A DNA stretch of 64,000 nucleotides, taken from Labrenzia sp. PHM005 (lineage in GTDB: Bacteria > Pseudomonadota > Alphaproteobacteria > Rhizobiales > Stappiaceae). Where the stretch lies: positions 4,397,001 to 4,461,000 of the forward strand of contig NZ_CP041191.1 of the NCBI RefSeq assembly GCF_006517275.1, written 5' to 3'. Shown here piece by piece: positions 48,609 to 58,442 of the stretch. Position 1 is the first letter of the stretch. Each line of letters begins with the position of its first letter. The translations under genes and the position numbers were made by a program. The notes beneath the pieces were generated by a model. The model was not told the origin of the DNA, searched no databases, and was given only the letters and a program-made list of their open reading frames with translations.

Positions 48609-49754
48609 ATGAAAGCTGTATCCGCCCAAACTCATGTTTGCGATCCTCATACCGAGGGCACACCGGACAATGCAAAAGAACAGTCTTTCTCAATCCAGGC
48701 AGACCTAACAAAAGACCTTGGTGAGGAGACAGAAACACCCATTGATCGCCTACATGCTGGATCTGATGAGCACGATCCCAGTGAGCTGGCCGCCCGAATT
48801 TTGCAGCTGCATGCGGCAAATGATGCCGCTCTTCCCCAGCGCACAAAACGGCCGGAACTGCGTTGGGAAGATGATGATCTGCTGCAAATGCCGGTTGTCT
48901 TTGCCTCAGATTCAGCTAGCGAATGGCATTCAAAAGACCACCAACAGACTTTTCGCCCATCCCAACCGACGCGTTATGGCCCTTCGTTTAGAGCCCTTCT
49001 TGCCAGTACGGTTCTTCTGGCAGCCGCGGGCAGCGGAGCCATTGCATTGGGACTACCAGATATGGTGGGCAATGCAGACACAAAGGTGTTGGAGGTTCAG
49101 ACTACGAACATTTCCGCTGCCCCAAAAGAAGACCGGTTCGCAGGTGTTTCCACGTCTCTGAGTTCGTCATCCCCCAACTCAGCCAAACCGAAACAAATTG
49201 AAAAGGCGAAGGATCGCATCCGGCAGGCGTTTGTAGATACATCTCCAAAATCTCGGAACCAGTCGACCGATATTTCCGGGCGCACTGCTCCCCAATCGAC
49301 CATTCCATCTTCAAGCACAACGGCCGATGTCCCGTCCCTTCCCCTCGCGCCGCCACCCGAAGCCTTGGCAGCGATCCCCAAAACAGGCTCGATCCCTCCT
49401 GCTGTATTGAAAGAACCAGCGAAAGCAACGCTTGAGCCGACCCTTTCTGACACCTCCTTGCCGGACAAAAGTGATGGCGGGAAAAGGCCGGAACTCCCTC
49501 AGCAAGAGGTCCAGAAGGAGCACCACTCAGAAGCCCCCTCCAAAACAACAGCCGGCAAGGATGCAGGTCCGTCGAACTCAGGCATTGTGACGGCCTCTGT
49601 CAACCTCCGGCAAACGGACAAGAAAAACGGCAAGATCATCGGCACAGTCCCGGAAGGCACCGAAATCCAATATGAGACTTGCGGCAAATGGTGGTGCGAA
49701 ATTGTCTATGAGGGCAAGACTGGTTTTGTCGGCCAGAAATTCGTCCAGCGATAA
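48609..49754 (+). CDS. Single-pass membrane protein with C-terminal SH3b domain
   Basis: 381 aa: an acidic cytoplasmic N-terminus (1-~120), one transmembrane helix (~128-150, LLASTVLLAAAGSGAIALGL), a long Ser/Pro/Lys-rich linker, and an SH3b domain (~320-381; SVNLRQTDKKNGKIIGTVPEG, WWCEIVYEGKTGFVGQKFV). SH3b domains of this kind bind cell-wall peptides. GGAGGG precedes the ATG at 48609; the frame upstream to 48456 is not coding-like. Its neighbour at 50454 is a peptidoglycan lyase, consistent with envelope work. Confidence 0.82.
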   Translation: MKAVSAQTHVCDPHTEGTPDNAKEQSFSIQADLTKDLGEETETPIDRLHAGSDEHDPSELAARILQLHAANDAALPQRTKRPELRWEDDDLLQMPVVFASDSASEWHSKDHQQTFRPSQPTRYGPSFRALLASTVLLAAAGSGAIALGLPDMVGNADTKVLEVQTTNISAAPKEDRFAGVSTSLSSSSPNSAKPKQIEKAKDRIRQAFVDTSPKSRNQSTDISGRTAPQSTIPSSSTTADVPSLPLAPPPEALAAIPKTGSIPPAVLKEPAKATLEPTLSDTSLPDKSDGGKRPELPQQEVQKEHHSEAPSKTTAGKDAGPSNSGIVTASVNLRQTDKKNGKIIGTVPEGTEIQYETCGKWWCEIVYEGKTGFVGQKFVQR

Positions 49755-49847
49755 GTGCACAAGACCGGGCAGCGGCCAACTTGTAGAGGCTTGTTAAGGC
49801 CCTGCCCCTATTCTTTTATCCTGGTACCAACCACAAGAGACGCAATC

Positions 49848-50306
49848 ATGGATGGAAAAACCCTGAAGTACTGTGCCTTTGCTGCCTTTCTGCTGATGCC
49901 GGTTCAGGCACTCGCCGGCGGCACCGATTGCGTCGTCTATGCCACCGATTATGCCAATGCCCACGTTGGCAGCGGCGATATGGTCGGTGATGCGGTCTCC
50001 GGTGGCATGGCCGGAGCTGTCGCAGGTGGTCAGTGGAATCCTCTGACGGGCGGTGCCGAGCGCGGTGCAAGGGCTGGCGGTGCGCTTGGTGTTCTCAACA
50101 ACCTCGGCTCCATCCCGCAAGGCTGGCAGGCGCTGTACGACATGGCCTACCAGATCTGCCGCCAGCAAACCTCCGGCGCATCTGCAGCGCCCAACCCATC
50201 CGGCCCGGGGACTGGCTGCCGGTCTTCTGTCGGGGTCAACAAACCGATGGAAGTCACCCCAGATGGCGGCCTAATGGCCGGTTCCGGTGGCCGGAACTGC
50301 CGCTAA
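49848..50306 (+). CDS. Secreted Gly-rich hypothetical protein
   Basis: 152 aa. Signal peptide (residues 1-22, ALA-G), then a Gly/Ala-zipper-like stretch (GDAVSGGMAGAVAGGQWNP, GGAERGARAGGALGV), and four Cys after cleavage, possibly two disulfides. I do not recognise the family. AAGAG precedes the ATG. It lies between the SH3b protein and the transglycosylase, all transcribed rightward, but gaps of ~100-150 bp leave the operon unclear. Confidence 0.75.
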   Translation: MDGKTLKYCAFAAFLLMPVQALAGGTDCVVYATDYANAHVGSGDMVGDAVSGGMAGAVAGGQWNPLTGGAERGARAGGALGVLNNLGSIPQGWQALYDMAYQICRQQTSGASAAPNPSGPGTGCRSSVGVNKPMEVTPDGGLMAGSGGRNCR

Positions 50307-50453
50307 CCCGAACAAAACGTTGCGTCTATCGTGGATGAGTGCACCTCGCGCTCTGGAAACGGTTGACCTTTAAAACGAACCACCTTCAACTGAGCATCGA
50401 TTTATTCCGGCCCAATCGGGTCACAAGATGCTCTTTGACGACAGGACAGGTTC

Positions 50454-51650
50454 ATGACCGGCCGTATTTTGCCCAGTAAACTCTTTGCCGCAGCCGCACT
50501 GGCGAGTTTTACGCTTGCCGCTTCACCGGCGGCAGCCCAGCAATGCGGCGGCGACTTCCGGCAGTTTCTGGCGGGTGTGAAACAGGAAGCCGTTTCAAAA
50601 GGCCTGTCCGCCAGAGCCGCCGATCAGACACTGTCAGGCGCCCAGATCGACCGCAAGGTTCTGTCCCGCGACCGGGCGCAAGGCGTCTTCAAGATGACAT
50701 TCCTGGATTTTTCCAAGCGGGTGATCTCCGGTTACCGGATGAAAAACGGCGCCGCCAACATGAAAAAATATTCCAGCGTTTTTGACCGCACAGAACGCGA
50801 ATATGGCGTCCCGGCACCTGTGATCACCGCCTTCTGGGCATTGGAGACCGATTTTGGCGCTGTCCAGGGTGACTTCAACACAGTCAACGCTCTGGCAACA
50901 CTGGCTCATGACTGCCGCCGTCCGGAACTCTTCCGTCCCCAGCTGATCGCCGCCATCGAAATGGTTCAACATGGTGATCTCGATCCGCGCCGCACCACCG
51001 GCGCCTGGGCCGGGGAAATCGGCATGGTTCAGATGCTGCCCGAAGACATCATCAAGTTCGGCAAGGACGGTGATGGTGACGGCCATGTGCGCCTTAAGAA
51101 AAGTGCACCGGATGCGATCCTGACGGCGGGCGCCTTCATCAACCATCTCGGCTGGACGGCAGGCCAGCCGTGGCTGCAGGAAGTCACTGTGCCCAAAAAC
51201 CTCAATTGGGCGGAGACCGGCCTGGGCAAAACAAAGTCCGGCAGCGATTGGGCCGCGCTCGGTGTGCAGCCACGCTGGGGCCAGATATCCGGCAATCTGC
51301 CGGCCTCACTGCTGCTGCCGCAGGGCCGCAAGGGACCGGCTTTCCTCGCCTATCCGAACTACAACATCTATCTGGAATGGAATCAGTCGTTCATCTACAC
51401 GACATCGGCTGCCTATTTCGCAACCCGGCTGGCCGGTGCACCACGCTACAACGCTGGAAATCCGGATCAAGGCCTGAACGATGCGCAGATGAAACAGCTG
51501 CAAACCAAATTGCGGAACATGGGCTATGATGTCGGCAAGATCGACGGCATTTTGGGCTCCGGCACCCGCGGCGCCGTTCAGGCCGTGCAGCAAAAACTCG
51601 GCATGCCGGCCGATGCCTGGCCGACGCCAGCATTGTTGAACAAACTCTGA
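50454..51650 (+). CDS. Lytic murein transglycosylase (MltB family) with peptidoglycan-binding domain
   Basis: Periplasmic, 398 aa. Signal peptide (ending AAA-QQ), SLT_2 domain (~30-330) with the catalytic Glu in FWALETDFGAV and the segment GEIGMVQMLPEDI, then a PG_binding_1 domain (~335-398; LQTKLRNMGYDVGKIDGILGSGTR). Cleaves the glycan strand to a 1,6-anhydro product. Stop and next start overlap by one base (TGATG at 51648). Confidence 0.93.
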   Translation: MTGRILPSKLFAAAALASFTLAASPAAAQQCGGDFRQFLAGVKQEAVSKGLSARAADQTLSGAQIDRKVLSRDRAQGVFKMTFLDFSKRVISGYRMKNGAANMKKYSSVFDRTEREYGVPAPVITAFWALETDFGAVQGDFNTVNALATLAHDCRRPELFRPQLIAAIEMVQHGDLDPRRTTGAWAGEIGMVQMLPEDIIKFGKDGDGDGHVRLKKSAPDAILTAGAFINHLGWTAGQPWLQEVTVPKNLNWAETGLGKTKSGSDWAALGVQPRWGQISGNLPASLLLPQGRKGPAFLAYPNYNIYLEWNQSFIYTTSAAYFATRLAGAPRYNAGNPDQGLNDAQMKQLQTKLRNMGYDVGKIDGILGSGTRGAVQAVQQKLGMPADAWPTPALLNKL

Positions 51651-51997
51651 TGCAGGCGGTTACACTCAGCACCTACTTGTTTTTGGGGGCTGCTATTGTC
51701 GCGGAGGTGATTGCGACCTCCGCTCTTGCAAGGGCTGAGAATTTCACCAAGCTGCTGCCGACGGTCATCACGATTGCCGGCTATGCGCTGTCATTTTGGC
51801 TGCTGTCGTTTCCGATCCGTGTGCTGCCGACGGGCATCGTCTATGCGGTCTGGTCCGGAGCAGGCATCGTTCTGATCACAATGGTCGCCTGGTTTCTTTT
51901 TGATCAGAAACTGGATGTCCCCGCCCTCCTCGGCCTTGGCCTGATCATCGCCGGGGTCATTGTGATCAACGTCTTTTCCAAGTCGGTGGGGCATTAG
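51650..51997 (+). CDS. Small multidrug resistance (SMR) transporter
   Basis: 115 aa, four membrane helices. The essential Glu is in helix 1 (AIVAEVIATSAL), and helix 3 has the GxG kink (YAVWSGAGIV). EmrE/QacE-type dual-topology proton antiporter for cations or guanidinium-like substrates. It overlaps the transglycosylase stop by one base and is probably co-transcribed. Confidence 0.92.
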   Translation: MQAVTLSTYLFLGAAIVAEVIATSALARAENFTKLLPTVITIAGYALSFWLLSFPIRVLPTGIVYAVWSGAGIVLITMVAWFLFDQKLDVPALLGLGLIIAGVIVINVFSKSVGH

Positions 51998-52028
51998 TTC
52001 ACACGAAACAAACTTTTGGCACGTTCAA

Positions 52029-52132
52029 TTGTCGTCCCAGCGCAGGCTGGGACCCAGTATCCTGCATCGTCAGTGTTGGGACACCTACATTTTCAAAAGT
52101 TTACTGGATCCCTGCCTTCGCAGGGATGACAA
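52029..52132. repeat. Cloverleaf-like dispersed intergenic repeat, copy 3
   Basis: TTGTCGTCCC at one end and GGGATGACAA at the other, a GTCCCAGC/GCTGGGAC hairpin, an ATCCCTGC/GCAGGGAT hairpin, and a CCCAGTA/TACTGG central pairing. The right half is nearly identical to copy 1 at 6492. Lies between the SMR gene and the radical SAM gene. Confidence 0.8.
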
Positions 52133-52188
52133 GATGATGGAGAAGTTTTCCGCACTCTCCGCACTACCCAAAGCTAATCTATCCCCCC

Positions 52189-53940
52189 CTACTCAGCGGC
52201 TGTCACCTTCCCGGCAACGTCCGGGGCGCCGTGGGTTTTCGGAATAGCCTCTTTGAAAACCTGGATCAGCTCCATTTCGTTCTCTTCCGCCTCGGTGGTG
52301 GGTGTGAGCGCCAGGTCCATGTAGTTCCGGCGGTTTTCATCGGCCAGAACGCGCTTCATCGCCGGACGGAATTTCAGGAACAAAGCCGCCCAGCGCAAGC
52401 CGACCCACAGCGCTTCTGCATACCGCTTGGGATAAAAGATCAGCGGGTTTTCCAGTTTCATGCCGGACCGGCGCTGGTCGCGATGTTTGCGGCGAACGAT
52501 GCCGCATTCAAGCGGATGCACCTTTTCGATCAGGATCGCGCCCAAAAAATGGATCATCGAGGAATAGAGCGCTTTGGTCCGGGCGCCGCGCGCCGCATCC
52601 CGCCGCAAAACCGTCTCGACATGCTCGGTCGTATAAAACTGCTTCCAGCTGTCGTAGTAGACCTTCTCCCACTCCTGATCTGACATAATCGGATGATGCG
52701 TGACCCGGTGGTTGAGATCGTATTTGTTAAAGTCCGGATCCATCCAGACATTCTTTGAGGCCAGAACCTTGTGATCTTCGGATCCCGGTAGCGGGGTTAA
52801 GAAGAAAAACTCAATGAGGTCGAGCGGCAGCTCTTTCTTGATGATCTCGATATTGCGGGCAATTTTCTCTGGCGTGTCATCCGGAAAGCCGAGAATGTAA
52901 CCAGCGTAAGTGATGACACCTGCGTCTTTCCACGCTTGCAGCATCTTGCGGTATTCCCAGATCTTGTTCTGCTTCTTCTTCGCAGACGACAAGGCATCCG
53001 GATCGATGTTTTCCAGACCGATAAACACCCGTGCACAGCCGGCCCGCGCCGCCTTCTCAATGAAGCCCGGCAGGCGGTAACACAACGTGTCGACCTGCAA
53101 CGTTAGCTTGAATTTGAGACCCGCCTCTTCGCGCAGCCAGATCAGGCGATCAAGAATGGCTTCCCAATTCTTGTTTCGGGCAAAATCATCATCGGTGATG
53201 AAAAAGCGATGGATGTTCTGCGCATCATTGGCGCGGATAATAGCTTCAATATCATCGGGCGTGCGGAAGCGGGATTTGCGGCCCTGGACATTGATGATCG
53301 TGCAAAACGAGCACTGGAACGGGCAACCGCGCCCGGCGTCAAAACTCGTGTAAGCGCCAGCCATTTTTCGCACCGCATCCGCAGGCAAGATCGGTTGAAC
53401 GGCATTTTCCAGGCTCGGCAAATCCTTCATGAAATTGTAGAGCGGTTTCCGGTCGCCTTCCCAGGCATCTTGCAAAAGCGCATCCATGCGCCCTTCCGCT
53501 TCACCGGCATAGATGGTCAGTCCCAACTCCTGCGCCGCTGTGATTTCCGGCGGCACCTCGGGCAGCATTGCAATACTGCCAGCTGCATGAAATCCACCGG
53601 CCGCGATTTGGATACCCGACGCAATAAATTCCCTGGCAATATCGACCGCCCGCGGAAACTGATTGGTCTGCACACCGACCAGCCCCACGAGGCAGCCATC
53701 GGCCTGCTTCAATTTCGGGATGAGTTTTTTGACTTCAACCTTGGTGTTGGTTTCGTCGATCACCTCGATTTCGATGTCGACGTCATCTCCCAGCACCCTT
53801 CTGTCGCGGCAGTCCTGGATCAGACCGTAGACGGACGCCAGGGAATTGGATGGGATCGGTGCCCGCAGCCACTGGATAACATAGCCTTCGTCGTCATAGT
53901 GCGACGGTTTAATCAAAAGCACTGAAAAGCGTTTGCGCAT
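52189..53940 (-). CDS. B12-binding-domain radical SAM protein
   Basis: 583 aa. An N-terminal B12-binding-like Rossmann region (~1-170) is followed by a radical SAM domain with the cluster motif C-x3-C-x2-C in RGCPFQCSFC (~residue 205) and GLENID, then ~130 C-terminal residues of unknown fold. A canonical cobalamin DxHxxG is not evident. Enzymes of this group act as methyltransferases or ring-forming enzymes; no substrate is indicated. Isolated gene. Confidence 0.85.
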   Translation of the reverse strand: MRKRFSVLLIKPSHYDDEGYVIQWLRAPIPSNSLASVYGLIQDCRDRRVLGDDVDIEIEVIDETNTKVEVKKLIPKLKQADGCLVGLVGVQTNQFPRAVDIAREFIASGIQIAAGGFHAAGSIAMLPEVPPEITAAQELGLTIYAGEAEGRMDALLQDAWEGDRKPLYNFMKDLPSLENAVQPILPADAVRKMAGAYTSFDAGRGCPFQCSFCTIINVQGRKSRFRTPDDIEAIIRANDAQNIHRFFITDDDFARNKNWEAILDRLIWLREEAGLKFKLTLQVDTLCYRLPGFIEKAARAGCARVFIGLENIDPDALSSAKKKQNKIWEYRKMLQAWKDAGVITYAGYILGFPDDTPEKIARNIEIIKKELPLDLIEFFFLTPLPGSEDHKVLASKNVWMDPDFNKYDLNHRVTHHPIMSDQEWEKVYYDSWKQFYTTEHVETVLRRDAARGARTKALYSSMIHFLGAILIEKVHPLECGIVRRKHRDQRRSGMKLENPLIFYPKRYAEALWVGLRWAALFLKFRPAMKRVLADENRRNYMDLALTPTTEAEENEMELIQVFKEAIPKTHGAPDVAGKVTAAE

Positions 53941-54146
53941 GAAATTCGATGCTCCGTTCAGCTAAAACCAAACCGGGATCGTAGGTATTTCCCCCATGGC
54001 TCATACTGACGGCGCATTTCCCCTTCCGCAAGGGAAATCTCTGATCTGTTTCCAATCACAAATCTAATAAAGGTGCCGGCAACCGCCCACGCCACAGCCA
54101 GCCAAGCTTTTGCGCGGCTAAAGGAAACTGTCAGGGCTAAGCGGTT

Positions 54147-54698
54147 TTACTCGATCTTGGTTTTATTCCAGCCGCCCGGCGCCGCTTCCAGCACCGTCGC
54201 ATTGCCATCGTCACCCAAAAGGAACACAGCCAAGATCCGCACCGGACCGTCTCCAGTGTTTACACCGCGATGGGTGACATTCATGGCTTCCAGCAGCCCC
54301 TCACCTTTCCGGTAGATCTTTTTGCCGATCCCCTCATAGGTCACGGTTATCTCGCCTTCCAGTATGTAGGCAAAAAGCGGCGCATGGTGTTGATGCCAAT
54401 CGGTTGCCTCGCCCGGCGCCATGGTGACAACAAGGGAGCGCACCGATGGGTTTTCCTGCGGAAACCGGACAGTCTCGCCAGCGACCGTTTTATCTCCAGA
54501 AAAGACGTCCCGAACCTTGTCGTACGGCGTTTTCGTTGTTTCTTCAGCAGCTTTAGCCGCTTCGGATCCGGGTTTGGCAGCTGGTTGCGAGGGCGCAGGC
54601 TTTCCGTCAGGCGTAATCGCCTTGTCCGCGGCAAGGCTCGAGGACAGACCCAAGTTTAAGGCAAGTCCAAGACTTGCAATCCAGACGACCGGCCGCAT
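54147..54698 (-). CDS. Secreted cupin-domain protein
   Basis: 183 aa. Signal peptide (residues 1-23), a low-complexity Ala/Pro/Lys linker, then a single cupin (~90-165) with metal-ligand-type DWHQHHAP and a later His in NVTHRGVN. Likely a periplasmic metal- or small-molecule-binding protein. No operon partner; function unknown. Confidence 0.8.
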   Translation of the reverse strand: MRPVVWIASLGLALNLGLSSSLAADKAITPDGKPAPSQPAAKPGSEAAKAAEETTKTPYDKVRDVFSGDKTVAGETVRFPQENPSVRSLVVTMAPGEATDWHQHHAPLFAYILEGEITVTYEGIGKKIYRKGEGLLEAMNVTHRGVNTGDGPVRILAVFLLGDDGNATVLEAAPGGWNKTKIE

Positions 54699-54803
54699 GC
54701 GTTCTCCTGCGTTTCGTTTTTCAAGTTCAAGAAACCTGCAGATCAGGACATTTCACAACCCTGCCCCGCCATTTCTAGACCTTTCAAACGGCCTATTCTG
54801 CGC

Positions 54804-55508
54804 CTAAATCTCGATCGATGCGCCTGGTGAAACAGCGGCAACTTTCGAGCTGTCCTCGCCCATGGCACTCAAGAACGTGTCCGTGTTCTGGTCCAGAATC
54901 GGGAACGTGCCATAGTGGCAGGGCACAATTGTGTCGAACTTGAAAAAGCGCTGGCAGGCCATGGCGGCTGTCTTTCCGCCCATTGTGAAGCGGTCACCGA
55001 TCGGCACCAGACCGATGTTCGGCCGGTAAATCTCATTGATGAGCGCCATGTCGGAAAAAATATCCGTATCGCCCATGTGATAAATCACCTTTTGGCCCGG
55101 CGTTTCAACAATCACGCCATGGGGATTGCCGAGATAAATCGCCTCGCCGTCGGTCTGTTTGGAGGACGAATGATCCGCGCGGACCATACCGACCCGGAAC
55201 GAGCCAGTGTCGACCATGCCACCGGAGTTCATGGGATTGATGTTTTCAATGCCCTGCCGCGTCGCCCACATGCAGATCTCAAAGTTCGCCGTCAGCAACG
55301 CCCCGGTTGATTTCAAGATCTCAATGCTATCGCCGATGTGATCGTCATGGCCATGAGTGAGAATGACGTGTGTTACCCCGTCCGCCACCTGTTCGACGCT
55401 CAAATCAGCCGGGAACATGGGGTTGCCGGTTAAGAACGGATCGATCAGGATCGAGGCTTCACCAGTTTCGATCTTAAAGGCCGAATGACCATACCAAGTG
55501 AGTTTCAT
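54804..55508 (-). CDS. UPF0173 metallo-beta-lactamase-fold hydrolase
   Basis: 234 aa, the full family size. Zinc motif THGHDDH near residue 52, further His in YHMGDTD and PCHYGTFP. Cytoplasmic hydrolase of the YtkL group with unknown natural substrate. Start ATG 55508 opens with the family N-terminus MKLTWYGHSAFKIE. Confidence 0.92.
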   Translation of the reverse strand: MKLTWYGHSAFKIETGEASILIDPFLTGNPMFPADLSVEQVADGVTHVILTHGHDDHIGDSIEILKSTGALLTANFEICMWATRQGIENINPMNSGGMVDTGSFRVGMVRADHSSSKQTDGEAIYLGNPHGVIVETPGQKVIYHMGDTDIFSDMALINEIYRPNIGLVPIGDRFTMGGKTAAMACQRFFKFDTIVPCHYGTFPILDQNTDTFLSAMGEDSSKVAAVSPGASIEI

Positions 55509-55750
55509 GGGCTTACTTCATCCCTACTAATAAAATTAACCGACTTCACAGCGCACCACCTGCAAAATGACAGTGTTGTGTTTTCCTATGTTATCATAAA
55601 GACGTTTTTGCTACGGTGATGCAACATTAGACTTTTGCAACCAGAGCGCATTTAGACGGAAGACGAAGCACAGACTCAAAAGACAACAAATAAGAAACCA
55701 ACCTGTTTCCTGTGGCTGTGTCCCATTCGGCGATAAAAAGGGTGTCAGAA

Positions 55751-58153
55751 ATGAAAATCCGAAGCTATGTGGTTTTCTGTTTTTTGCTGGCTGCCTTGCT
55801 GCCCACCGTCGTTTTCAGCACCTGGTCGTACCGCGAAACCGTATCGCGGGAATTTTCCGAGGTTAAAGACAGACATCTCCTGCTGGCGCAAAAGGCCGCT
55901 GCGACACTGGACCACTATCACCACAATCTGGTTGCCGCAGTTGAGGCAGTCGGCACAAGTTTGATGAAATCCAACGGTGCAAGTGAATATGCAAAGCTAT
56001 TTGATCAGCTCAAAATCAAAGGTGTGATCATTTCTTATAAGACCGGTGGTCAGGTCATCTACACAGCCGGAGAAAGTTCCGTCGACACGGTCACGATTCC
56101 AAAGTCGGTCCTAACCAGCCTGATTGAAACAGCCGAGCCCGGAAAACCGAGTTACTCGGACATCATGTCCACTGCAGCCGGTGAGAACCTGATCTATCTC
56201 ACCCTGGAAAAAAGCGACCGCTTTCTGATCGGATTGATCGCGCCGGACTACATAGTCGCTCAGGGCAAAAGTATCGTTTTTGGCGAAAAAGGCCACGCCG
56301 CAATTGTCGACCGCTCCGGAAACGTCATTGCGCATCCACGAGATCAGTGGATGAAAACCCGAAAGAACCTCGCCAGCCTCTCAATCGTCGCGAAAATGAT
56401 GAATGGCGAATCCGGCATAGAAGAATTCTATTCGCCAGCAGTCGAACGCACTATGATTGCCGGATTCACAACCGTTCAAGGCCCAGGCTGGGGCGTTATG
56501 GTGCCACAGCCAATTTCCGAAATATATTCCAAGGCTGACCAGGTTCACGCCTCCCTGATCCCAACGATAGCCATCGCCCTGGTATTGATTTTCGCAATCG
56601 GTTTGTTTCTTGCCCGGTCTTTGTCCCGGCCAATTGAAGAGTTGGCAGGCGCCATGCACAAGGGCGCCCTTGATCAGAAATTGTCACCGCTGCACATGCC
56701 CAGAAGTCTGGTTCAATTTCACGAAAACAAGGAGGTGTGCGAAAGCTACAACAGATTGGTCCAACGCATGACGCTAGCCAATGATCAGATAGAAAAGCTG
56801 GCGTTTTGCGACCATGTAACAGGGTTGCCGAATAGGAAGCATTTACAACTCCGGGCCAGCGCTATCCTGAAAGAGGCCAACGAACCCAAGCGCGGCGGGA
56901 TAATCCTCCTCGTAGATCTCGATAATTTTAAAGAAATCAATGATCTTCATGGCCACCACACTGGCGATCAGCATCTGAAAAATTGTGCCCAAATCCTGTC
57001 AAAAGTGGCGGGTGATGTCGCCTCAGCACTTCAAGGCTCAAAACCCTATGCCTCACCCATCGTGGCAAGGATCGGCGGTGACGAATTCATTGTAATGATC
57101 CAGGGTCTGATGGGCGATCAAGCGATCGGTGCGTTTCTGAATACAGTTCAGGCAGCCCTCTCTAAACCTGTTCCAGAACTTAACATCACGCCTGGAGCCA
57201 GCATCGGCTGCGCGCAGTTTCCGAGTGACGGCGTGGAACTGAAGGAGCTGCTGAAGCGCGCGGACATCGCCATGTACCATGCCAAACGGTCAGGCAAAAA
57301 CCGGACCCAGGTTTACTCTCCTCTTATCGGCACAAAGTCGATCGGCGAGATACGGCGGGAACTGACGGCAGCCATCGAGACCGGAGGACTGTTCTTAGAA
57401 TACCAGCCAAAGATCTGTACCAAGCGGCGCACAGTCATCAGTGTTGAAGCGCTCGCCCGCTGGAATCATCCGGAGCTTGGCCTGTTTCTGCCCAAATTCT
57501 GGGTTCCGACATTGATGGGGTCGCACACAATGTCCCGGCTTGGCGAGTGGGTCGTGGCGACGGCGATGCGGGATTTGGCGGCTATCCGCGCGGAAGGCCA
57601 TGATCTTTGGATGTCGGTGAACATCGGGTCTGATCATTTTGTTACCGGCGATTTCGCGGACAAGATTGAAGCGATCCGGAGCGACCAGAAATTCAGTGCT
57701 GAGCACCTGGAATTCGAGGTGACCGAAGACACACTTTTCAACTCAGAAGAAAGGGCGGTTCAAGCGTTCAATCGGCTTCACAGCCTCGGATATAAAATCT
57801 CCATAGACGATTTTGGCATCGGATATTCAAACATTACCCGGCTGGCAAATCTGCCGGTCGACTTTCTGAAAATCGACCAATCCATTATCGCCGGAGCCAG
57901 CGAAGACCCGCGAATCCGGACAATTCTGGCGTCCACGATAGCCATGGCCAAAGACCTCGACTGCGCCACCGTGGCAGAAGGGATCGAAACGAATTTCCAA
58001 GCTGAGTTCGCAACTCAATTGGGCGCAAATTGTCTGCAAGGCTATTATTTTACCGGCAGCCTACCGCTGGATAAATTGTTGGTCTGGCTCGACGAGCAGC
58101 CCGGCCCGACAGGGCACCCCTACCTTCGCGAAACGGATGATAAAGTTGCGTGA
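55751..58153 (+). CDS. Cache-sensor GGDEF-EAL c-di-GMP protein
   Basis: 800 aa. Membrane helix 1 (~8-28), a periplasmic Cache-like sensor (~30-270), helix 2 (~278-298), a short HAMP-like linker, then GGDEF (~355-510; intact GGDEF in ARIGGDEFIVM, no RxxD inhibitory site at the usual place) and EAL (~530-780; VEALARWNHPE, IDDFGIGYSN, EGIET). Both catalytic motifs look complete, so it could make and break c-di-GMP. The ATG at 55751 has AAGGG upstream; a GTG-rich frame reaches 55712. Third c-di-GMP enzyme in the window. Confidence 0.92.
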   Translation: MKIRSYVVFCFLLAALLPTVVFSTWSYRETVSREFSEVKDRHLLLAQKAAATLDHYHHNLVAAVEAVGTSLMKSNGASEYAKLFDQLKIKGVIISYKTGGQVIYTAGESSVDTVTIPKSVLTSLIETAEPGKPSYSDIMSTAAGENLIYLTLEKSDRFLIGLIAPDYIVAQGKSIVFGEKGHAAIVDRSGNVIAHPRDQWMKTRKNLASLSIVAKMMNGESGIEEFYSPAVERTMIAGFTTVQGPGWGVMVPQPISEIYSKADQVHASLIPTIAIALVLIFAIGLFLARSLSRPIEELAGAMHKGALDQKLSPLHMPRSLVQFHENKEVCESYNRLVQRMTLANDQIEKLAFCDHVTGLPNRKHLQLRASAILKEANEPKRGGIILLVDLDNFKEINDLHGHHTGDQHLKNCAQILSKVAGDVASALQGSKPYASPIVARIGGDEFIVMIQGLMGDQAIGAFLNTVQAALSKPVPELNITPGASIGCAQFPSDGVELKELLKRADIAMYHAKRSGKNRTQVYSPLIGTKSIGEIRRELTAAIETGGLFLEYQPKICTKRRTVISVEALARWNHPELGLFLPKFWVPTLMGSHTMSRLGEWVVATAMRDLAAIRAEGHDLWMSVNIGSDHFVTGDFADKIEAIRSDQKFSAEHLEFEVTEDTLFNSEERAVQAFNRLHSLGYKISIDDFGIGYSNITRLANLPVDFLKIDQSIIAGASEDPRIRTILASTIAMAKDLDCATVAEGIETNFQAEFATQLGANCLQGYYFTGSLPLDKLLVWLDEQPGPTGHPYLRETDDKVA

Positions 58154-58442
58154 GCTTGGCCTTGTCGTGAACGTATCCGGACGTGAATCTGAAATTCATT
58201 TCACCTCTGAAAGGACATGCAAAGGGCTACTAATTCGAGTATCGCCCAAATCGGCTGACAAGCTGACATATGAAGGTTTCTTCCCACCCTTCTGGCAAAT
58301 TGCCCAAATACGTTCTTGAAAATTCTCCTGCAGCTGGAAATAGAATTTCAACCGCTTCATGAGAGGTTCTTAAAGCACCACATGTTTGTTATTTGACCAA
58401 GCGAAATCCCAGAGAGCGGCCAATTTCCGGGCTATAGGACCT

